Notes under the pieces: generated by a model
Told to the model about the DNA's origin: nothing
Database searches by the model: none
What the model saw: the letters and a program-made list of their open reading frames with translations, nothing else
Shown: piece after piece, positions 1 through 10,629 of the stretch
Numbering within the stretch: the stretch's first letter is position 1
Layout of the letters: each line of letters begins with the position of its first letter
Source: Pseudomonas fontis
GTDB lineage: Bacteria > Pseudomonadota > Gammaproteobacteria > Pseudomonadales > Pseudomonadaceae
NCBI RefSeq assembly: GCF_028656955.1
Contig: NZ_JAMDGY010000026.1
Span: 60,905-124,904 of the forward strand
Direction: 5' to 3'
Length of the DNA: 64,000 nucleotides
Position numbers and translations under genes: made by a program

Positions 1-413
1 TGCGCCAGCCCGTGATGTTGCTTGCCGTGAGTACCCTGGGTGCCTGTGTCAGCCCCCTGCCACCGGTTGATAGCAAACAGGCCTGGGTCGACCTCTACAC
101 GGTCACCCCTGGCAAGGTGCTGATGGCTGACCGCCTGGATGGACAGCGCCTGAATGACGGACGTTACTTCCAGGTCACCCCAGGCCCGCACGAGCTGACG
201 GTGCGCTTCGACTACGAAGTGCATTCCGGCGGTTTCTCGATCGATCCCGTCGAACGCTCCTGCTACCTGAAGATCCGTTACGACGGGTTCCAGGCCGGCC
301 AGCGCTATCGCATCGAAGCCCGCGCCCCGGCCATGCAGCCCAGCGCCTACCTGTATGACGCCCAGCGCACTGTGCTGGCCGAAGAGTCCAATGACATCTT
401 CTGCATCCCGTGA
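1..413 (+). CDS. Putative lipoprotein, 5' end cut by window edge
   Basis: The frame is open to the first base of the window. A hydrophobic stretch ends in a lipobox (Leu-Gly-Ala-Cys), and the upstream residues Arg-Gln-Pro-Val look like the start of a signal peptide whose initiator lies just outside the window. GTG at 12 and ATG at 15 are possible but would leave almost no positively charged n-region. The mature part is about 120 residues, with two further Cys (in SCYLKIRY and FCIP) and no domain I can name. It is probably anchored in the outer or inner membrane through the lipidated Cys. Its function is unknown. It converges on the DUF1161 gene with a 3-base gap. Confidence 0.7.
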   Translation, partial: RQPVMLLAVSTLGACVSPLPPVDSKQAWVDLYTVTPGKVLMADRLDGQRLNDGRYFQVTPGPHELTVRFDYEVHSGGFSIDPVERSCYLKIRYDGFQAGQRYRIEARAPAMQPSAYLYDAQRTVLAEESNDIFCIP

Positions 414-416
414 CGC

Positions 417-650
417 CTAGCGATCATTCTTCTGGTAAATGATCTTGCGGGTGCCACCGTCACAGCTGCCGACCACCATGTTCTGGTCGTGCACTTCGCT
501 GTTCGCGACGATTTCCAGGGTATAGGACGCCACACCGCGCGCCTGGATCTTCGCTTCGATCTCGGCCTTTAGTTCTTCACAGGGTTTTGGTGCGGCCAGG
601 GCGTTGGCGGCCAGCAGCGACGCCAGCAGGGCGATTGCAATGCGGATCAT
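417..650 (-). CDS. DUF1161 small periplasmic protein (copy 1)
   Basis: A 77-residue protein with a clear Sec signal peptide (MIRIAIALLASLLAANALA, predicted cleavage after ALA) and a mature part with two Cys, in KPCEELK and GSCDGGT. These are the marks of the DUF1161 family, whose function is unknown. The start at 650 is chosen over a longer frame to 701 because an AAGGAG motif lies 8 bases upstream of it and it places the signal peptide at the N terminus. A second, clearly related copy lies at 2461-2685. The two Cys could form a disulfide in the periplasm (inference). Confidence 0.85.
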   Translation of the reverse strand: MIRIAIALLASLLAANALAAPKPCEELKAEIEAKIQARGVASYTLEIVANSEVHDQNMVVGSCDGGTRKIIYQKNDR

Positions 651-735
651 GGGGGCTGCTCCTTGTGGCGGCAGAGGCTCTGCCGACAACCATTGGACCA
701 CAAGAAGCAGGCCGCAGTTCTGACCGCGCGCAGCG

Positions 736-1161
736 TCACCCCACCAGGGTGGCGTCCAGGCTGATCTTGGCGTTGAGCACCTTGGACACCGGGCAGCCGG
801 TCTTGGCCTTGTTGGCCAGTTCGAGGAACTGCGCCTGGCTGGCGCCGGGCACCTTGGCCTTGAGGATCAGGTGCACCGCGGTGATCGCAAAGCCGTCGGG
901 CTGCTTGTCGAGGGTCACTTCGGCGATGGTGTCGATGCGATCGGCAGTCAGGCCGGCTTCGCCGAGGATCATCGAAAGGGCCATCGAGAAGCAGCCAGCA
1001 TGGGCTGCGCCAAGCAACTCTTCAGGGTTGGTGCCGGGTTGGCCTTCGAAACGGGTGTTGAAGCCGTAGGGGTTTTCCTTCAGTGCGCCACTTTCAGTGG
1101 AGAGCCGTCCCTTGCCGTCCTTCAAGCCGCCTTGCCAAATAGCCGATGCTGTCTTTTTCAT
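736..1161 (-). CDS. osmC: OsmC family peroxiredoxin
   Basis: A 141-residue OsmC/Ohr-fold protein. OsmC enzymes reduce organic hydroperoxides in the cytoplasm using a reactive Cys pair, and they are typically induced by osmotic or stationary-phase stress. The two family Cys are present: C57 in AAHAGCFSMAL and C123 in TGCPVSK. The N terminus (MKKTASAIWQGGLKDGKG) and the length agree with OsmC rather than Ohr. The gene stands alone between a DUF1161 gene and a divergent flavin oxidoreductase. It is likely a stress-defence enzyme. Confidence 0.92.
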   Translation of the reverse strand: MKKTASAIWQGGLKDGKGRLSTESGALKENPYGFNTRFEGQPGTNPEELLGAAHAGCFSMALSMILGEAGLTADRIDTIAEVTLDKQPDGFAITAVHLILKAKVPGASQAQFLELANKAKTGCPVSKVLNAKISLDATLVG

Positions 1162-1343
1162 GGTGCCTCCTTAAGCGCCAGGAGGCGCGGGGTACCGCGC
1201 CTTGCCTAATTTTCAGAGGCCCTCGGGTTCGGCAAGTTCAGCCCAATTGCGCCACCCGGCATTGAATCGCGCTGATCTGCCCATACTGAGAAGGAAGGGC
1301 CGCCTCAGGTGGCCAGCCGATTGCTCAGGAGATGTACCCCCCC

Positions 1344-2348
1344 ATGAAGCGACTTGCGGACCTCAAGATTTCCACCCTCGACCTGGTGCCGGTGCGCGAA
1401 GACAGCGGCCCGGCGCAGTCTTTGCGCAACTCCCTGGACCTTGCCCAGCACGCCGAAAAGTTCGGCTACAACCGCTTCTGGGTGGCTGAACACCACAACA
1501 TGGATGGCATCGCCAGCTCGGCCACCTCGGTGTTGCTGGGTTACCTGGCAGGTGGCACCTCGACCATTCGCGTCGGTGCCGGCGGGGTGATGCTGCCCAA
1601 CCATGCGCCGCTGGTGATTGCCGAGCAGTTCGGCACGCTGGCGAGCCTGTATCCGGGGCGCATCGACCTCGGCCTGGGCCGTGCGCCCGGCTCCGACCAG
1701 ATGACCGCCCGCGCCCTGCGCCGTGAACGCTCGGGCAACGCCGATGACTTCCCGGATGATGTCGAGGAGCTGGTGCGCTACCTGGGCCCGCGCACACCTG
1801 ATCAAAAAGTGATCGCCGTGCCGGGGCATGGTACCGAGGTGCCGATCTGGCTGCTTGGTTCCAGCCTGTTCAGCGCACAATTGGCGGGGATGCGCGGTTT
1901 GCCCTATGCGTTCGCCTCACATTTCGCGCCGCGCTACATGCATGAGGCGATCCGCATCTACCGCGATCACTTCCAGCCTTCGGCGGTGCTCGACAAGCCG
2001 TACGTGATGCTCGGGGTGCCGATGGTGGTGGCCGATACCGACGAGCAGGCCAACTACCTGGCGACCTCGGTGTACCAGCGGATCCTGGCGTTGATGCGCG
2101 GGGAGAGCCTGATGCAGCGTCCGCCGGTGCAGAGCATGGACGGGCTGTGGTTGCCCCATGAGCGGGAGGCGGTGAGCAGCTTCCTGGGCCTGGCGATGAT
2201 CGGCAGCCCGCAGAAGGTCAAGGCGAAGGTCGAGGTGCTGCTGGAACAGACCCAGGCGGATGAGCTGATCTTTACCTGTGATCTGTATGAGCATGCTGAT
2301 CGGGTGCGCTCGTATGAGCTGCTGGCTCAGGCAGTGCTGGGGGGCTGA
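1344..2348 (+). CDS. LLM-class (luciferase-like) flavin-dependent oxidoreductase
   Basis: About 334 residues, a luciferase-like monooxygenase-type TIM barrel. The N terminus ([16 protein letters not shown]) and the motifs [16 protein letters not shown] and [14 protein letters not shown] are characteristic of the single-subunit LLM family (YhbW/MsnO8-like), which uses FMN; the substrate is unknown. An in-frame ATG at 1332 directly abuts an AGGAG at 1327-1331 and could not use it. ATG 1344 is 12 bases downstream of that AGGAG and is preferred, although the spacing is long. A REP pair follows the stop codon. Confidence 0.85.
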   Translation: MKRLADLKISTLDLVPVREDSGPAQSLRNSLDLAQHAEKFGYNRFWVAEHHNMDGIASSATSVLLGYLAGGTSTIRVGAGGVMLPNHAPLVIAEQFGTLASLYPGRIDLGLGRAPGSDQMTARALRRERSGNADDFPDDVEELVRYLGPRTPDQKVIAVPGHGTEVPIWLLGSSLFSAQLAGMRGLPYAFASHFAPRYMHEAIRIYRDHFQPSAVLDKPYVMLGVPMVVADTDEQANYLATSVYQRILALMRGESLMQRPPVQSMDGLWLPHEREAVSSFLGLAMIGSPQKVKAKVEVLLEQTQADELIFTCDLYEHADRVRSYELLAQAVLGG

Positions 2349-2354
2349 GGGCCT

Positions 2355-2431
2355 CATCGCCGGCAAGGCCGGCTCCCACAGAGTCCGGCTACACCGAAAA
2401 ATTCCTGTGGGAGCCGGCCTTGCCGGCGATG
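2355..2431. repeat. REP pair (inverted), P. putida type
   Basis: Two inverted copies of the extragenic palindrome (CTGTGGGAGCCGGCCTTGCC followed by GGCGATG): the reverse copy at 2355-2381 and the forward copy at 2405-2431. It lies between convergent genes and could form a long hairpin that ends or stabilises transcripts from both sides. Confidence 0.9.
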
Positions 2432-2460
2432 CATTCAACCCGGATCAAACGCCTGGCACA

Positions 2461-2685
2461 TCACCCACGCTTGTAGACGATTTCCTTGGTGCCACCTTCA
2501 CAGGTACCCACCACCTTGCCGCCCGTGGCCGCGCCTTTATCAACAACCTCCAGCGAATAGCCGGTGGCGCCCTTGGCGTCGATTTTCGCTGCAATCTCGC
2601 TCTTCAACTCCTCACACGGCTTGCCAGCCGCCAATGCGGTCCCGGCCAGCATCATCAAGCCCATTGCGACTACCAGCTTCTTCAT
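2461..2685 (-). CDS. DUF1161 small periplasmic protein (copy 2)
   Basis: A 74-residue paralogue of the protein at 417-650. It has a signal peptide (MKKLVVAMGLMMLAGTALA) followed by a mature part with GKPCEELKSEIAAKI and GTCEGGTKEIVYK, so the two Cys are in the same relative places. The family function is unknown; export to the periplasm is the only well supported prediction. The gene sits between a REP pair and the dodecin gene, on the same strand as dodecin. Confidence 0.88.
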   Translation of the reverse strand: MKKLVVAMGLMMLAGTALAAGKPCEELKSEIAAKIDAKGATGYSLEVVDKGAATGGKVVGTCEGGTKEIVYKRG

Positions 2686-2776
2686 CGATCGCTTTCCTTG
2701 TTCAGATCAAAAAGAGTTCAGAGCAAAAAGACCAGGGCGCAGGCGCAGGCGCAAACCCGCGCCAGCACTGTATAAC

Positions 2777-2992
2777 TCAGCTATTGGCGATGCGGAACCC
2801 CACTTTCAGCGTGACCTGAAAATGCGCCGCCTTGTTGTCCTTGATATGGCCCCGGGTGTCGACTACCTCGAACCATTCCAGATGCTTGATGCTCTTGCCC
2901 GCTTCGGCCAGGGCACTGTTGATCGCGTCTTCGATGCTGGTTGGCGAGGAGCCGACCAACTCGATTTTCTTGTAGGTGTGGTGATCGGACAT
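2777..2992 (-). CDS. Dodecin, flavin-binding protein
   Basis: 71 residues matching the dodecin family in length and in the pattern [24 protein letters not shown], with [14 protein letters not shown] in the middle and a C-terminal [10 protein letters not shown] strand. Dodecins assemble into hollow dodecamers that bind riboflavin, FMN or coenzyme A and are thought to store or buffer flavins in the cytoplasm. The Trp in HLEWFEV is the residue that stacks on flavin in known dodecins. The start is supported by GGAGAG shortly upstream on the minus strand. Confidence 0.93.
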   Translation of the reverse strand: MSDHHTYKKIELVGSSPTSIEDAINSALAEAGKSIKHLEWFEVVDTRGHIKDNKAAHFQVTLKVGFRIANS

Positions 2993-3145
2993 GACTGCTC
3001 TCCTTGAAGGTGTGCATAGAGCCTAGCAGCGCTCGCCTGTTTTACCTGAGTGGGGGCAATGCCTGGAAAAGTTCGATGGCGTCGCACTTTCTCCACCCCG
3101 CGCAGTCGGAACCTACACACCTACTCACCCGCAAGGAGAGTCACC

Positions 3146-3472
3146 ATGGCAACTAGCTCGCTACGCAAAGCCTCGCTGCAAAGCATGGAAGCGGAAATCG
3201 AAAGCCTGCTCAAATCCCTGGAAAGCCTGAAGGACGACGCCTCGGACGAATCGCGCAAAACCCTGAAGACGCTCAAGGGCAATGCCGAGAACGCCCTGCG
3301 CCACTCGCGCCACCTGCTCAGCGACGCCTACGAGGAAGTGAAAACCAAGACCCGCCAGACCGGCGTGGCCACCCGCGACTACGCCCAGGAACACCCCTGG
3401 ACCACCGCAGGCGTAGCCGTCGGCGCATTGGGGCTGCTGGCGGCGTACCTGCTGTGCAAACGCGGCGACTAA
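3146..3472 (+). CDS. DUF883 family membrane-anchored, ribosome-associated-type protein (YqjD/ElaB-like)
   Basis: 108 residues with a Lys/Glu-rich helical N-terminal two thirds ([19 protein letters not shown] onward), the typical [20 protein letters not shown] turn and membrane helix at residues 83-103, and a short basic end (CKRGD). DUF883 proteins such as E. coli YqjD and ElaB sit in the inner membrane through this C-terminal helix and associate with ribosomes in stationary phase. ATG 3146 is preferred to the longer frame because AAGGAGAG lies about 6 bases upstream. The stop overlaps the convergent trpI stop by 4 bases. Confidence 0.87.
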   Translation: MATSSLRKASLQSMEAEIESLLKSLESLKDDASDESRKTLKTLKGNAENALRHSRHLLSDAYEEVKTKTRQTGVATRDYAQEHPWTTAGVAVGALGLLAAYLLCKRGD

Positions 3473-4365
3473 TCCGCCTGGCGGCCGAGCTCTGCGCGCA
3501 GCCACTGTGCCAGTTGTTCGGCACGGCCATCCGCAGCGCGGCGCGGCACCCATAGCGCCAGCGCGGCCTGGGTCTGGCAGAAGCCCCACGGCGCTGCCAG
3601 GCGCCCGGCACGCAAGTCATCAGCCACCAGCGGTTGCGGCGCAATCGCTACGCCCAGGCCGGCGACCGCCGCTTCCAGCAAATAATACAAATGCTCGAAA
3701 CCCTGCCCGTAGTGCAGCGATTGCGCGGCGATGCCTTGTTGGCGCGCCCAATCGGGCCAGGCTTGTGGGCGCGAAGTGGTCTGCAACAGCGCCTCGCCGG
3801 CCAGGGCACTGGCCGGCGCGTTGCGCAACCGCTCGAACCCGGCGAAATGCGGACTGAGCACCGGGCCGATGCACTCCTGCGCCAGCACATGCACCTGCAT
3901 GTCTGCCGGCCACGGTGGCTCGGCGAATACCAGCAAGGCATCCAGGCCCGGTCGACGCGGGTCCAGATCGCCTTCACCCGCCGACAGGTGCAGGCGCAAC
4001 GCCGGCAGTTCCGCATTCAAGCGCCCCAGTCGCGGGATGAACCAGCGTGCCAGCAAACTCCCGGAACAGCCGAGCACGAACGGCGCGTCGGCGCTGTCCT
4101 GGCTCAACTCGGCGCACACCGTGCGCAGACGCTCGAACGCCTCGCTGCTGACATCACGTAGGCGGGTGCCGGCATCTGTGAGTTTAAGGCCACGCCCGTC
4201 CTTGACGAACAAGGCCAGCCCCAGGTGCTCCTCAAGCACCTTCAACTGCCGGCTCACCGCACCGTGGGTCACGTGCAGCTGTTCGGCAGCCTGACTGACG
4301 CTGTTCAGCCGGGCGGTGGCTTCAAAAGCCCGCAGGGCATTGAGGGGTGGCAGTTCCCTGGACAT
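3469..4365 (-). CDS. trpI: LysR-type activator of tryptophan synthase genes
   Basis: 298 residues with an N-terminal winged HTH ([20 protein letters not shown], then [20 protein letters not shown] at about 22-41) and a C-terminal ligand-sensing domain. The identity rests mainly on context: in Pseudomonas, TrpI is encoded divergently from trpBA and activates it in response to indoleglycerol phosphate, and exactly this arrangement is present, with 111 bases between the two starts. The sequence resembles the GcvA/TrpI branch of LysR proteins. Confidence 0.9.
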   Translation of the reverse strand: MSRELPPLNALRAFEATARLNSVSQAAEQLHVTHGAVSRQLKVLEEHLGLALFVKDGRGLKLTDAGTRLRDVSSEAFERLRTVCAELSQDSADAPFVLGCSGSLLARWFIPRLGRLNAELPALRLHLSAGEGDLDPRRPGLDALLVFAEPPWPADMQVHVLAQECIGPVLSPHFAGFERLRNAPASALAGEALLQTTSRPQAWPDWARQQGIAAQSLHYGQGFEHLYYLLEAAVAGLGVAIAPQPLVADDLRAGRLAAPWGFCQTQAALALWVPRRAADGRAEQLAQWLRAELGRQAD

Positions 4366-4476
4366 ATGACGTGTGAGTTTTCCTGACAGGTTGTGGCGAT
4401 CTTATCGGTTTTCACCGAGGCGTGTCGTGGTTAGAGTAGAACCATTGTCAGCCCATACCACGCCCTGGAGCGACCC
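4366..4476. promoter_or_regulatory. trpI-trpBA divergent control region
   Basis: 111 bases between the divergent starts. An inverted repeat TCGGT-TTTC-ACCGA at 4405-4418 is placed about 60 bases upstream of trpB, where a LysR-type activator would bind. TrpI is known to bind two adjacent sites in this position in other pseudomonads; assigning this palindrome to TrpI is inference. Confidence 0.55.
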
Positions 4477-5694
4477 ATGACCCAGACCAACCTTCGCAGC
4501 GGCCCCGACGCCAACGGCCTGTTTGGCGCATTTGGCGGCCGTTACGTGGCAGAAACCCTGATGCCGCTGGTACTCGACCTGGCCCGCGAATACGAAGCGG
4601 CCAAGGCCGACCCGGAATTTCTCGAGCAGCTGGCCTACTTCCAGCGCGATTACATTGGCCGGCCAAACCCGCTGTACTTCGCCGAGCGCCTGACCGAGCA
4701 CTGCGGTGGCGCGAAGATCTTCTTCAAGCGTGAAGAGCTCAACCACACTGGCGCGCACAAGGTGAACAACTGCATCGGCCAGGTGCTGCTGGCCAAGCGC
4801 ATGGGCAAGAAACGCCTGATCGCCGAAACCGGCGCCGGCATGCACGGCGTGGCCACCGCCACCGTGGCCGCACGTTTCGGCCTGCCTTGCGTGATCTACA
4901 TGGGCGCCACCGACATCGAGCGCCAGCAGGCCAACGTGTTCCGCATGAAGTTGCTGGGCGCTGAAATCGTCCCGGTCACTGCCGGCACCGGCACCCTCAA
5001 GGACGCCATGAACGAAGCGTTGCGCGACTGGGTAACCAACGTCGACGACACCTTCTACCTGATCGGCACCGTGGCCGGCCCGCACCCTTACCCGGCGATG
5101 GTGCGCGACTTCCAGTCGATCATCGGCAAGGAAACCCGCGAGCAGCTGTTCGCCAAGGAAGGGCGCCTGCCCGACAGCCTGGTCGCCTGCGTCGGCGGCG
5201 GCTCCAACGCCATGGGCCTGTTTCATGATTTCCTCGATGACCAGAGCGTACAGATCATCGGCGTCGAAGCCGGTGGCCATGGCGTCGACACCGACAAGCA
5301 CGCGGCCAGCCTGAACGGCGGCGTACCAGGTGTGTTGCACGGCAACCGCACCTACCTGCTGCAGGACGAGGACGGCCAGATCACCGACGCCCACTCGATT
5401 TCCGCCGGCCTGGACTATCCCGGCATCGGCCCGGAACACGCCTGGTTGCACGAGATCAAGCGCGTCGACTACGTCAGCATCACCGACGACGAAGCGTTGG
5501 CGGCGTTCCATACCACCTGCCGCCTGGAAGGCATCATCCCGGCGCTGGAAACCTCCCACGCCCTGGCCGAAGCCATCAAGCGCGCACCGACCCTGCCCAA
5601 GGATCACCTGATGGTGGTGTGCCTGTCCGGGCGTGGCGACAAAGACATGCAAACCGTAATGAGCCATATGGCCGCGCAGGAGAAGCAGGCATGA
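4477..5694 (+). CDS. trpB: Tryptophan synthase beta chain
   Basis: 405 residues, the usual bacterial length. TrpB condenses indole with serine to form tryptophan using pyridoxal phosphate. The PLP-binding Lys is K95 in [14 protein letters not shown], and the phosphate-binding loop GGGSNAMG lies near residue 240. The N terminus ([20 protein letters not shown]) is typical. It overlaps trpA by ATGA, which indicates translational coupling of the alpha2beta2 subunits. It is probably activated by the divergent TrpI. Confidence 0.98.
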   Translation: MTQTNLRSGPDANGLFGAFGGRYVAETLMPLVLDLAREYEAAKADPEFLEQLAYFQRDYIGRPNPLYFAERLTEHCGGAKIFFKREELNHTGAHKVNNCIGQVLLAKRMGKKRLIAETGAGMHGVATATVAARFGLPCVIYMGATDIERQQANVFRMKLLGAEIVPVTAGTGTLKDAMNEALRDWVTNVDDTFYLIGTVAGPHPYPAMVRDFQSIIGKETREQLFAKEGRLPDSLVACVGGGSNAMGLFHDFLDDQSVQIIGVEAGGHGVDTDKHAASLNGGVPGVLHGNRTYLLQDEDGQITDAHSISAGLDYPGIGPEHAWLHEIKRVDYVSITDDEALAAFHTTCRLEGIIPALETSHALAEAIKRAPTLPKDHLMVVCLSGRGDKDMQTVMSHMAAQEKQA

Positions 5695-6503
5695 GCCGTC
5701 TTGAACACCGTTTCGCCGAGCTGAAGGCCGAAGGCCGCGCGGCGCTGGTTACCTTCGTCACTGCTGGCGACCCGGGCTACGACGCCTCGCTGGCGATCCT
5801 CAAGGGCTTGCCGGCGGCTGGCGCCGACGTGATCGAGCTGGGCATGCCGTTCACCGACCCGATGGCCGATGGCGTGGCCATCCAGCTGGCGACCCTGCGG
5901 GCGCTGGAAGCCGGGCAGACCCTGGCGAAAACCCTGCAGATGGTGCGCGAGTTCCGGGTCGGCAACCAGACCACGCCAATCGTGTTGATGGGCTACTACA
6001 ACCCGATCCATCGCTTTGGCGTCGAGGCGTTCGTGGCCCAGGCCAAGGACGCCGGGGTGGACGGCCTGATCATCGTCGACCTGCCGCCGGAGCACGACGC
6101 CGAGCTGGCGGCGCCAGCGCAGGCGGCGGGCATCGACTTCATTCGCCTGACCACGCCGACCACCGATGATGTGCGTCTGCCACGGGTGCTGGAGCGCAGT
6201 TCAGGCTTTGTGTACTACGTCTCGGTAGCGGGTGTGACCGGTGCCGGTTCGGCGACCACCGAGCATGTCAGCGAAGCGATTGCGCGGCTGCGTCGGCATA
6301 CCGATCTGCCGGTGAGTGTCGGTTTCGGCATTCGCACCCCTGAGCAGGCGGCGGCGATTGCGCGGCTGGCTGAGGGCGTGGTGGTCGGCTCGGCGCTGGT
6401 CGACAAGATCGCCCAAGCGAAGAGTGAAGAGCAAGCCGTGGGCGATGTGCTCGCGCTGTGCTCGGCACTCGCCGAGGGTGTTCGCGGGGCGCGCAAGGCC
6501 TAA
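5691..6503 (+). CDS. trpA: Tryptophan synthase alpha chain
   Basis: 270 residues. TrpA cleaves indole-3-glycerol phosphate to indole, which is channelled to TrpB. The catalytic acids are present: E49 in DVIELGMPF and D60 in DPMADG. Late phosphate-binding motifs ([20 protein letters not shown]) complete the TIM barrel. ATG 5691 is used because it overlaps the trpB stop (ATGA) and follows an AGGAG-like sequence; longer in-frame starts lie inside trpB. Confidence 0.97.
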   Translation: MSRLEHRFAELKAEGRAALVTFVTAGDPGYDASLAILKGLPAAGADVIELGMPFTDPMADGVAIQLATLRALEAGQTLAKTLQMVREFRVGNQTTPIVLMGYYNPIHRFGVEAFVAQAKDAGVDGLIIVDLPPEHDAELAAPAQAAGIDFIRLTTPTTDDVRLPRVLERSSGFVYYVSVAGVTGAGSATTEHVSEAIARLRRHTDLPVSVGFGIRTPEQAAAIARLAEGVVVGSALVDKIAQAKSEEQAVGDVLALCSALAEGVRGARKA

Positions 6504-6522
6504 CCCCTGCATATGTGTATTC

Positions 6523-6612
6523 CTGTGGGAGCCGGCCTTGCCGGCGATGAGGCCGTCACAACGTCTCTAGGGTCCATGCTGGCCCCATCGCCGGCAAGGC
6601 CGGCTCCCACAG
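6523..6612. repeat. REP pair (inverted) downstream of trpA
   Basis: A forward copy at 6523-6550 and a reverse copy at 6585-6612, the same palindromic unit as at 2355-2431. It lies between convergent trpA and the DOPA-dioxygenase-family gene, with no separate T-rich terminator, so it may serve as transcript end or mRNA stabiliser. Confidence 0.9.
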
Positions 6613-6639
6613 GTCAGGTTTGACAGTAATCGAATGGGT

Positions 6640-6969
6640 CTACTCGAACATCGACAGCTTCAACGGCCGCACCGCCCCCATCCAGATCGCGAAATCCCGG
6701 TGGTCCGCCAGTTCATCCCCGGTCAGCGGGTGCAGGAACACCACCAGGCCGCGCCGGAACAGCGCCAGCCACGGCAACACCACCCCGATGACCTCCGGCC
6801 CGAACGCCAACTGGCAGCTCCAGTCCGGGTGCGGCCCCACCGGTTTCTGGTGCATGCGCCCCATGGTCACCGGAAACAGCTGCGCCGCCTCCTCACACAA
6901 TTGCCGCGCCTGCTCCATGGTCGACGCATCGTAATAGACGTGGGCGTGGTAGCCCTTGATCCTCTGCAC
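6640..6969 (-). CDS. DOPA 4,5-dioxygenase family protein
   Basis: About 109 residues. The pattern (IKGYHAHVYYD near the N terminus, then GRMHQKPVGPHPDWSCQL, then a C-terminal FLHPLTGDELADHRDFAIWMG) matches the bacterial members of the DOPA 4,5-dioxygenase (YgiD-unrelated, plant DOD fungal-type) family. The His residues could bind non-haem iron; the bacterial substrate is unknown. The longest frame starts at a TTG (6987). I prefer the GTG at 6967-6969 because AGGAG lies 5 bases upstream of it. Confidence 0.8.
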   Translation of the reverse strand: MQRIKGYHAHVYYDASTMEQARQLCEEAAQLFPVTMGRMHQKPVGPHPDWSCQLAFGPEVIGVVLPWLALFRRGLVVFLHPLTGDELADHRDFAIWMGAVRPLKLSMFE

Positions 6970-7077
6970 ACTCACTCCTGAATTCAACGCTGTTCACCCG
7001 CACGACTATAACGCCGCTTGCGGCTTGCCGCTCGCTCCCGCACCCTGACCAGGCAACCTCCAACCCAGAGAGCGCCC

Positions 7078-8649
7078 ATGGCCTGGCCTGATCGCCACCG
7101 ACTGCTGCCTTTCCTTGCCTGGCTGCCCCGGCAGACGCCGGCCAGCGTGCGCCGCGACCTGCTGGTCGGGCTGAGCGGGGCCATCCTCGCCCTGCCGCAA
7201 TCCATCGCCTACGCATTGATCGCCGGGCTGCCCGCCGAATACGGGCTGTACGCGGCCATCGTGCCGGTGCTGATCGCTTGCCTGTGGGGCTCGTCGTGGC
7301 ACCTGATCTGTGGGCCGACGGCAGCCATCTCCATTGTGCTGTATGCCAGCGTCAGCCCGATGGCGGTTACCGGCAGCGACGACTACATCACCCTGATCCT
7401 GCTGCTGACCTTCATCGCCGGGGTCTTCCAGTGGCTGCTGGGCATGCTGCGCTTTGGCGCGCTGGTAAACTTCGTTTCGCACTCGGTGGTGCTCGGCTTC
7501 ACCCTCGGCGCCGCCGTGGTGATTGCCCTGGGGCAGTTGCCGAACCTGATGGGGCTGGACCTGGACAGCCAGGCCACGGCACTGAAAACCCTGCAAAGCC
7601 TGCTCGAACACGCCGGTGAAGTGGACCTGCCGTCGTTGCTGCTGGGGCTGGGCACCTTACTGGTGGGCTTGGCGATCAAGCTGCTGTTGCCGCGCTGGCC
7701 AGCCCTGTTGATAAGTCTGGCAGTGGCCAGCGCGTTGGCGTGGCTGCTGCCATCGGTGTTTGGTCACGTAGCGCGGGTACCGGCATTTGTCGGCCAGTTG
7801 CCGCCACTGAGCCCGCTGCCGCTGCTGGACCTGGAACTGATCCTCAAGCTGCTGCCCAGTGCGGTGGCGGTGGGCATGCTGGGGCTGGTCACCAGCCTGT
7901 CGATTGCCCGCTCGCTGTCGATCCGTTCGGAACAGTTGATCGACGCCAACCAGGAAATCCGCGCCCAGGGCCTGTCGAACATCGCCGGGGCGTTCTGCTC
8001 GGGGTACCTGTCTTCAGGGTCGTTCACCCGCTCGGGGCTGAGTTATGACGCGGGTGCGCGCTCGCCCTTGGCCGGGGTGTTCTCGGCGCTGTGGGTGACC
8101 TTGTTTGCGCTGGCCGGGGCCCGCCTGATTGCGCATATCCCGATTGCGGCGATGGCCGGGAGCATTCTGTTGATTTGCTGGGGGCTGGTGGACCATCGGG
8201 CGATACGGGCGCTGCTGCGGGTCAGTCGGCCGGAGTTCCTGGTGATGAGCCTGACCTTTGTCGCCACTTTGCTGCTGGAGTTGCAGACGGCGATCTATGC
8301 CGGGGTGCTGGCGTCGCTGTTCTTCTACCTCAAGCGCACGTCGCAGCCGCGCGTGCAGCAATCGCGGGAGGGCGAGGCGGATGTGCTGCGGGTGTATGGC
8401 TCGATCTTCTTTGGCGCCAGCCACTATTTGCAGGTGCGCCTGCAACGCTGCCAGGCGCAGGAAGTGGTGATCGATGCGCGGCAGATCAACTTCATCGACT
8501 ATTCAGGGGTGGAGATGCTGCACCAGGAAGCGCGTCGCTTGCGCCGCCAGGACCGCAGCCTGACCTTGCGCCGGGCGCGGCCGCAGGTGGTGGAGGAGTT
8601 GTACAAGCTGGAAGGGCCGGGGGAGTGTCCGATCCGGTTTGAGGAATGA
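7078..8649 (+). CDS. SulP family anion permease with STAS domain
   Basis: 523 residues: a hydrophobic SLC26/SulP core with many membrane segments (residues about 20-410) and a C-terminal cytoplasmic STAS domain (about 425-520, with VVIDARQINFIDYSGVEML). The sulfate-transporter N-terminal signature (LVGLSGAILALPQSIAYALIAG) is clear. SulP proteins carry sulfate, bicarbonate or other anions through the inner membrane; specificity cannot be read from sequence. ATG 7078 is chosen over a frame extending to 7018 because it fits the family N terminus. No close partner gene. Confidence 0.9.
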   Translation: MAWPDRHRLLPFLAWLPRQTPASVRRDLLVGLSGAILALPQSIAYALIAGLPAEYGLYAAIVPVLIACLWGSSWHLICGPTAAISIVLYASVSPMAVTGSDDYITLILLLTFIAGVFQWLLGMLRFGALVNFVSHSVVLGFTLGAAVVIALGQLPNLMGLDLDSQATALKTLQSLLEHAGEVDLPSLLLGLGTLLVGLAIKLLLPRWPALLISLAVASALAWLLPSVFGHVARVPAFVGQLPPLSPLPLLDLELILKLLPSAVAVGMLGLVTSLSIARSLSIRSEQLIDANQEIRAQGLSNIAGAFCSGYLSSGSFTRSGLSYDAGARSPLAGVFSALWVTLFALAGARLIAHIPIAAMAGSILLICWGLVDHRAIRALLRVSRPEFLVMSLTFVATLLLELQTAIYAGVLASLFFYLKRTSQPRVQQSREGEADVLRVYGSIFFGASHYLQVRLQRCQAQEVVIDARQINFIDYSGVEMLHQEARRLRRQDRSLTLRRARPQVVEELYKLEGPGECPIRFEE

Positions 8650-8685
8650 GTTGTCTGTACCGGCCCCGCGATGGGGCCCCGAGGC

Positions 8686-9510
8686 TTAGCCCCGCGCCAA
8701 CTGCCGACGAAGTTCATCCAGCACCGGCCGCGTATCCGGCCGCACCCCGCGCCAGACAAAGAAGGCTTCCGCCGCCTGCTCCGCCAACATGCCCAAGCCA
8801 TCCAGCACCTGCGCCGCACCGTGCTCGGTGGCCCAACGGCAAAACGGCGTCGGCTCCTTGCCATACATCATGTCGTAGCAGACCGTGACACCCGGCTGGA
8901 TCAGGCTCGCCGAAATCGGCGGCAACTCACCGGCCAGGCTCGCCGACGTCGCATTGATGATCAAGTCCACCGGCTCCTCGAGCCAGCTGAACCCGCTGGC
9001 CGCCACCGGCCCCAGGTCGGCGAACTCGCGCGCCAGTTGCTCGGCCTTCTCCACGGTACGGTTGGCGATCACCAGGGATGCCGGCCGATGCGCCAGAATC
9101 GGCTCCAGCACCCCACGCACCGCACCACCGGCACCCAGCAGCAAAATGCGCTTGCCGGCCAGTTCGACCCCGGCATTCACCGTCAGGTCGCGCACCAGCC
9201 CGGCACCGTCGGTGTTGTCGCCTTGCAGGCCACCATCCGCCAGTTTGCTCAGGGTATTCACCGCCCCGGCACGCTTTGCGCGCGGGGTAAGGCTGTCGAC
9301 CAGGCGATAGGCCTCTTCCTTGAACGGTACCGTGACGTTGGCGCCCAGGCCCTGCTTGAAGAAGCCCAGGGCACACGGAGTGAAATCGTCCAGCGGCGCC
9401 AGCAGGGTGTCGTATTCCAGCTGCTGGCCGGTCTGCGCGGCGAACAGGCGATGGATCAACGGCGACTTGCTGTGGCCGATCGGGTTGCCGAATACAACGT
9501 ACTGGTCCAT
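8686..9510 (-). CDS. aroE: Shikimate dehydrogenase (NADP+)
   Basis: 274 residues. AroE reduces 3-dehydroshikimate to shikimate in aromatic amino acid synthesis. The substrate-binding N terminus ([15 protein letters not shown]), NTDGAGLV in the middle, and the NADP Rossmann motif ([14 protein letters not shown]) are all present. It lies just downstream of hemF (36-base gap), a pairing shared with P. aeruginosa, so the two are probably co-transcribed. Confidence 0.97.
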   Translation of the reverse strand: MDQYVVFGNPIGHSKSPLIHRLFAAQTGQQLEYDTLLAPLDDFTPCALGFFKQGLGANVTVPFKEEAYRLVDSLTPRAKRAGAVNTLSKLADGGLQGDNTDGAGLVRDLTVNAGVELAGKRILLLGAGGAVRGVLEPILAHRPASLVIANRTVEKAEQLAREFADLGPVAASGFSWLEEPVDLIINATSASLAGELPPISASLIQPGVTVCYDMMYGKEPTPFCRWATEHGAAQVLDGLGMLAEQAAEAFFVWRGVRPDTRPVLDELRRQLARG

Positions 9511-9546
9511 TCACGCACTTCCTGAAGTCGAGTTATCCACAAGGGA

Positions 9547-10518
<972 letters not shown>

Positions 10519-10629
10519 CTACAAATTCGGCGCGTAGCATACCACCGGGGGCGGGGGCCCCGCAGTTGACGGCGATCAAGCAAAGGCGTCCGATAGGGCT
10601 TTTCCACCGAACGTGACAGGAGTGTGCAG

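Noticed and set aside
1202..1489. A 95-codon plus-strand frame upstream of the LLM oxidoreductase
   Set aside because: It overlaps the oxidoreductase start in another frame and has a Pro/Arg-rich shadow composition.
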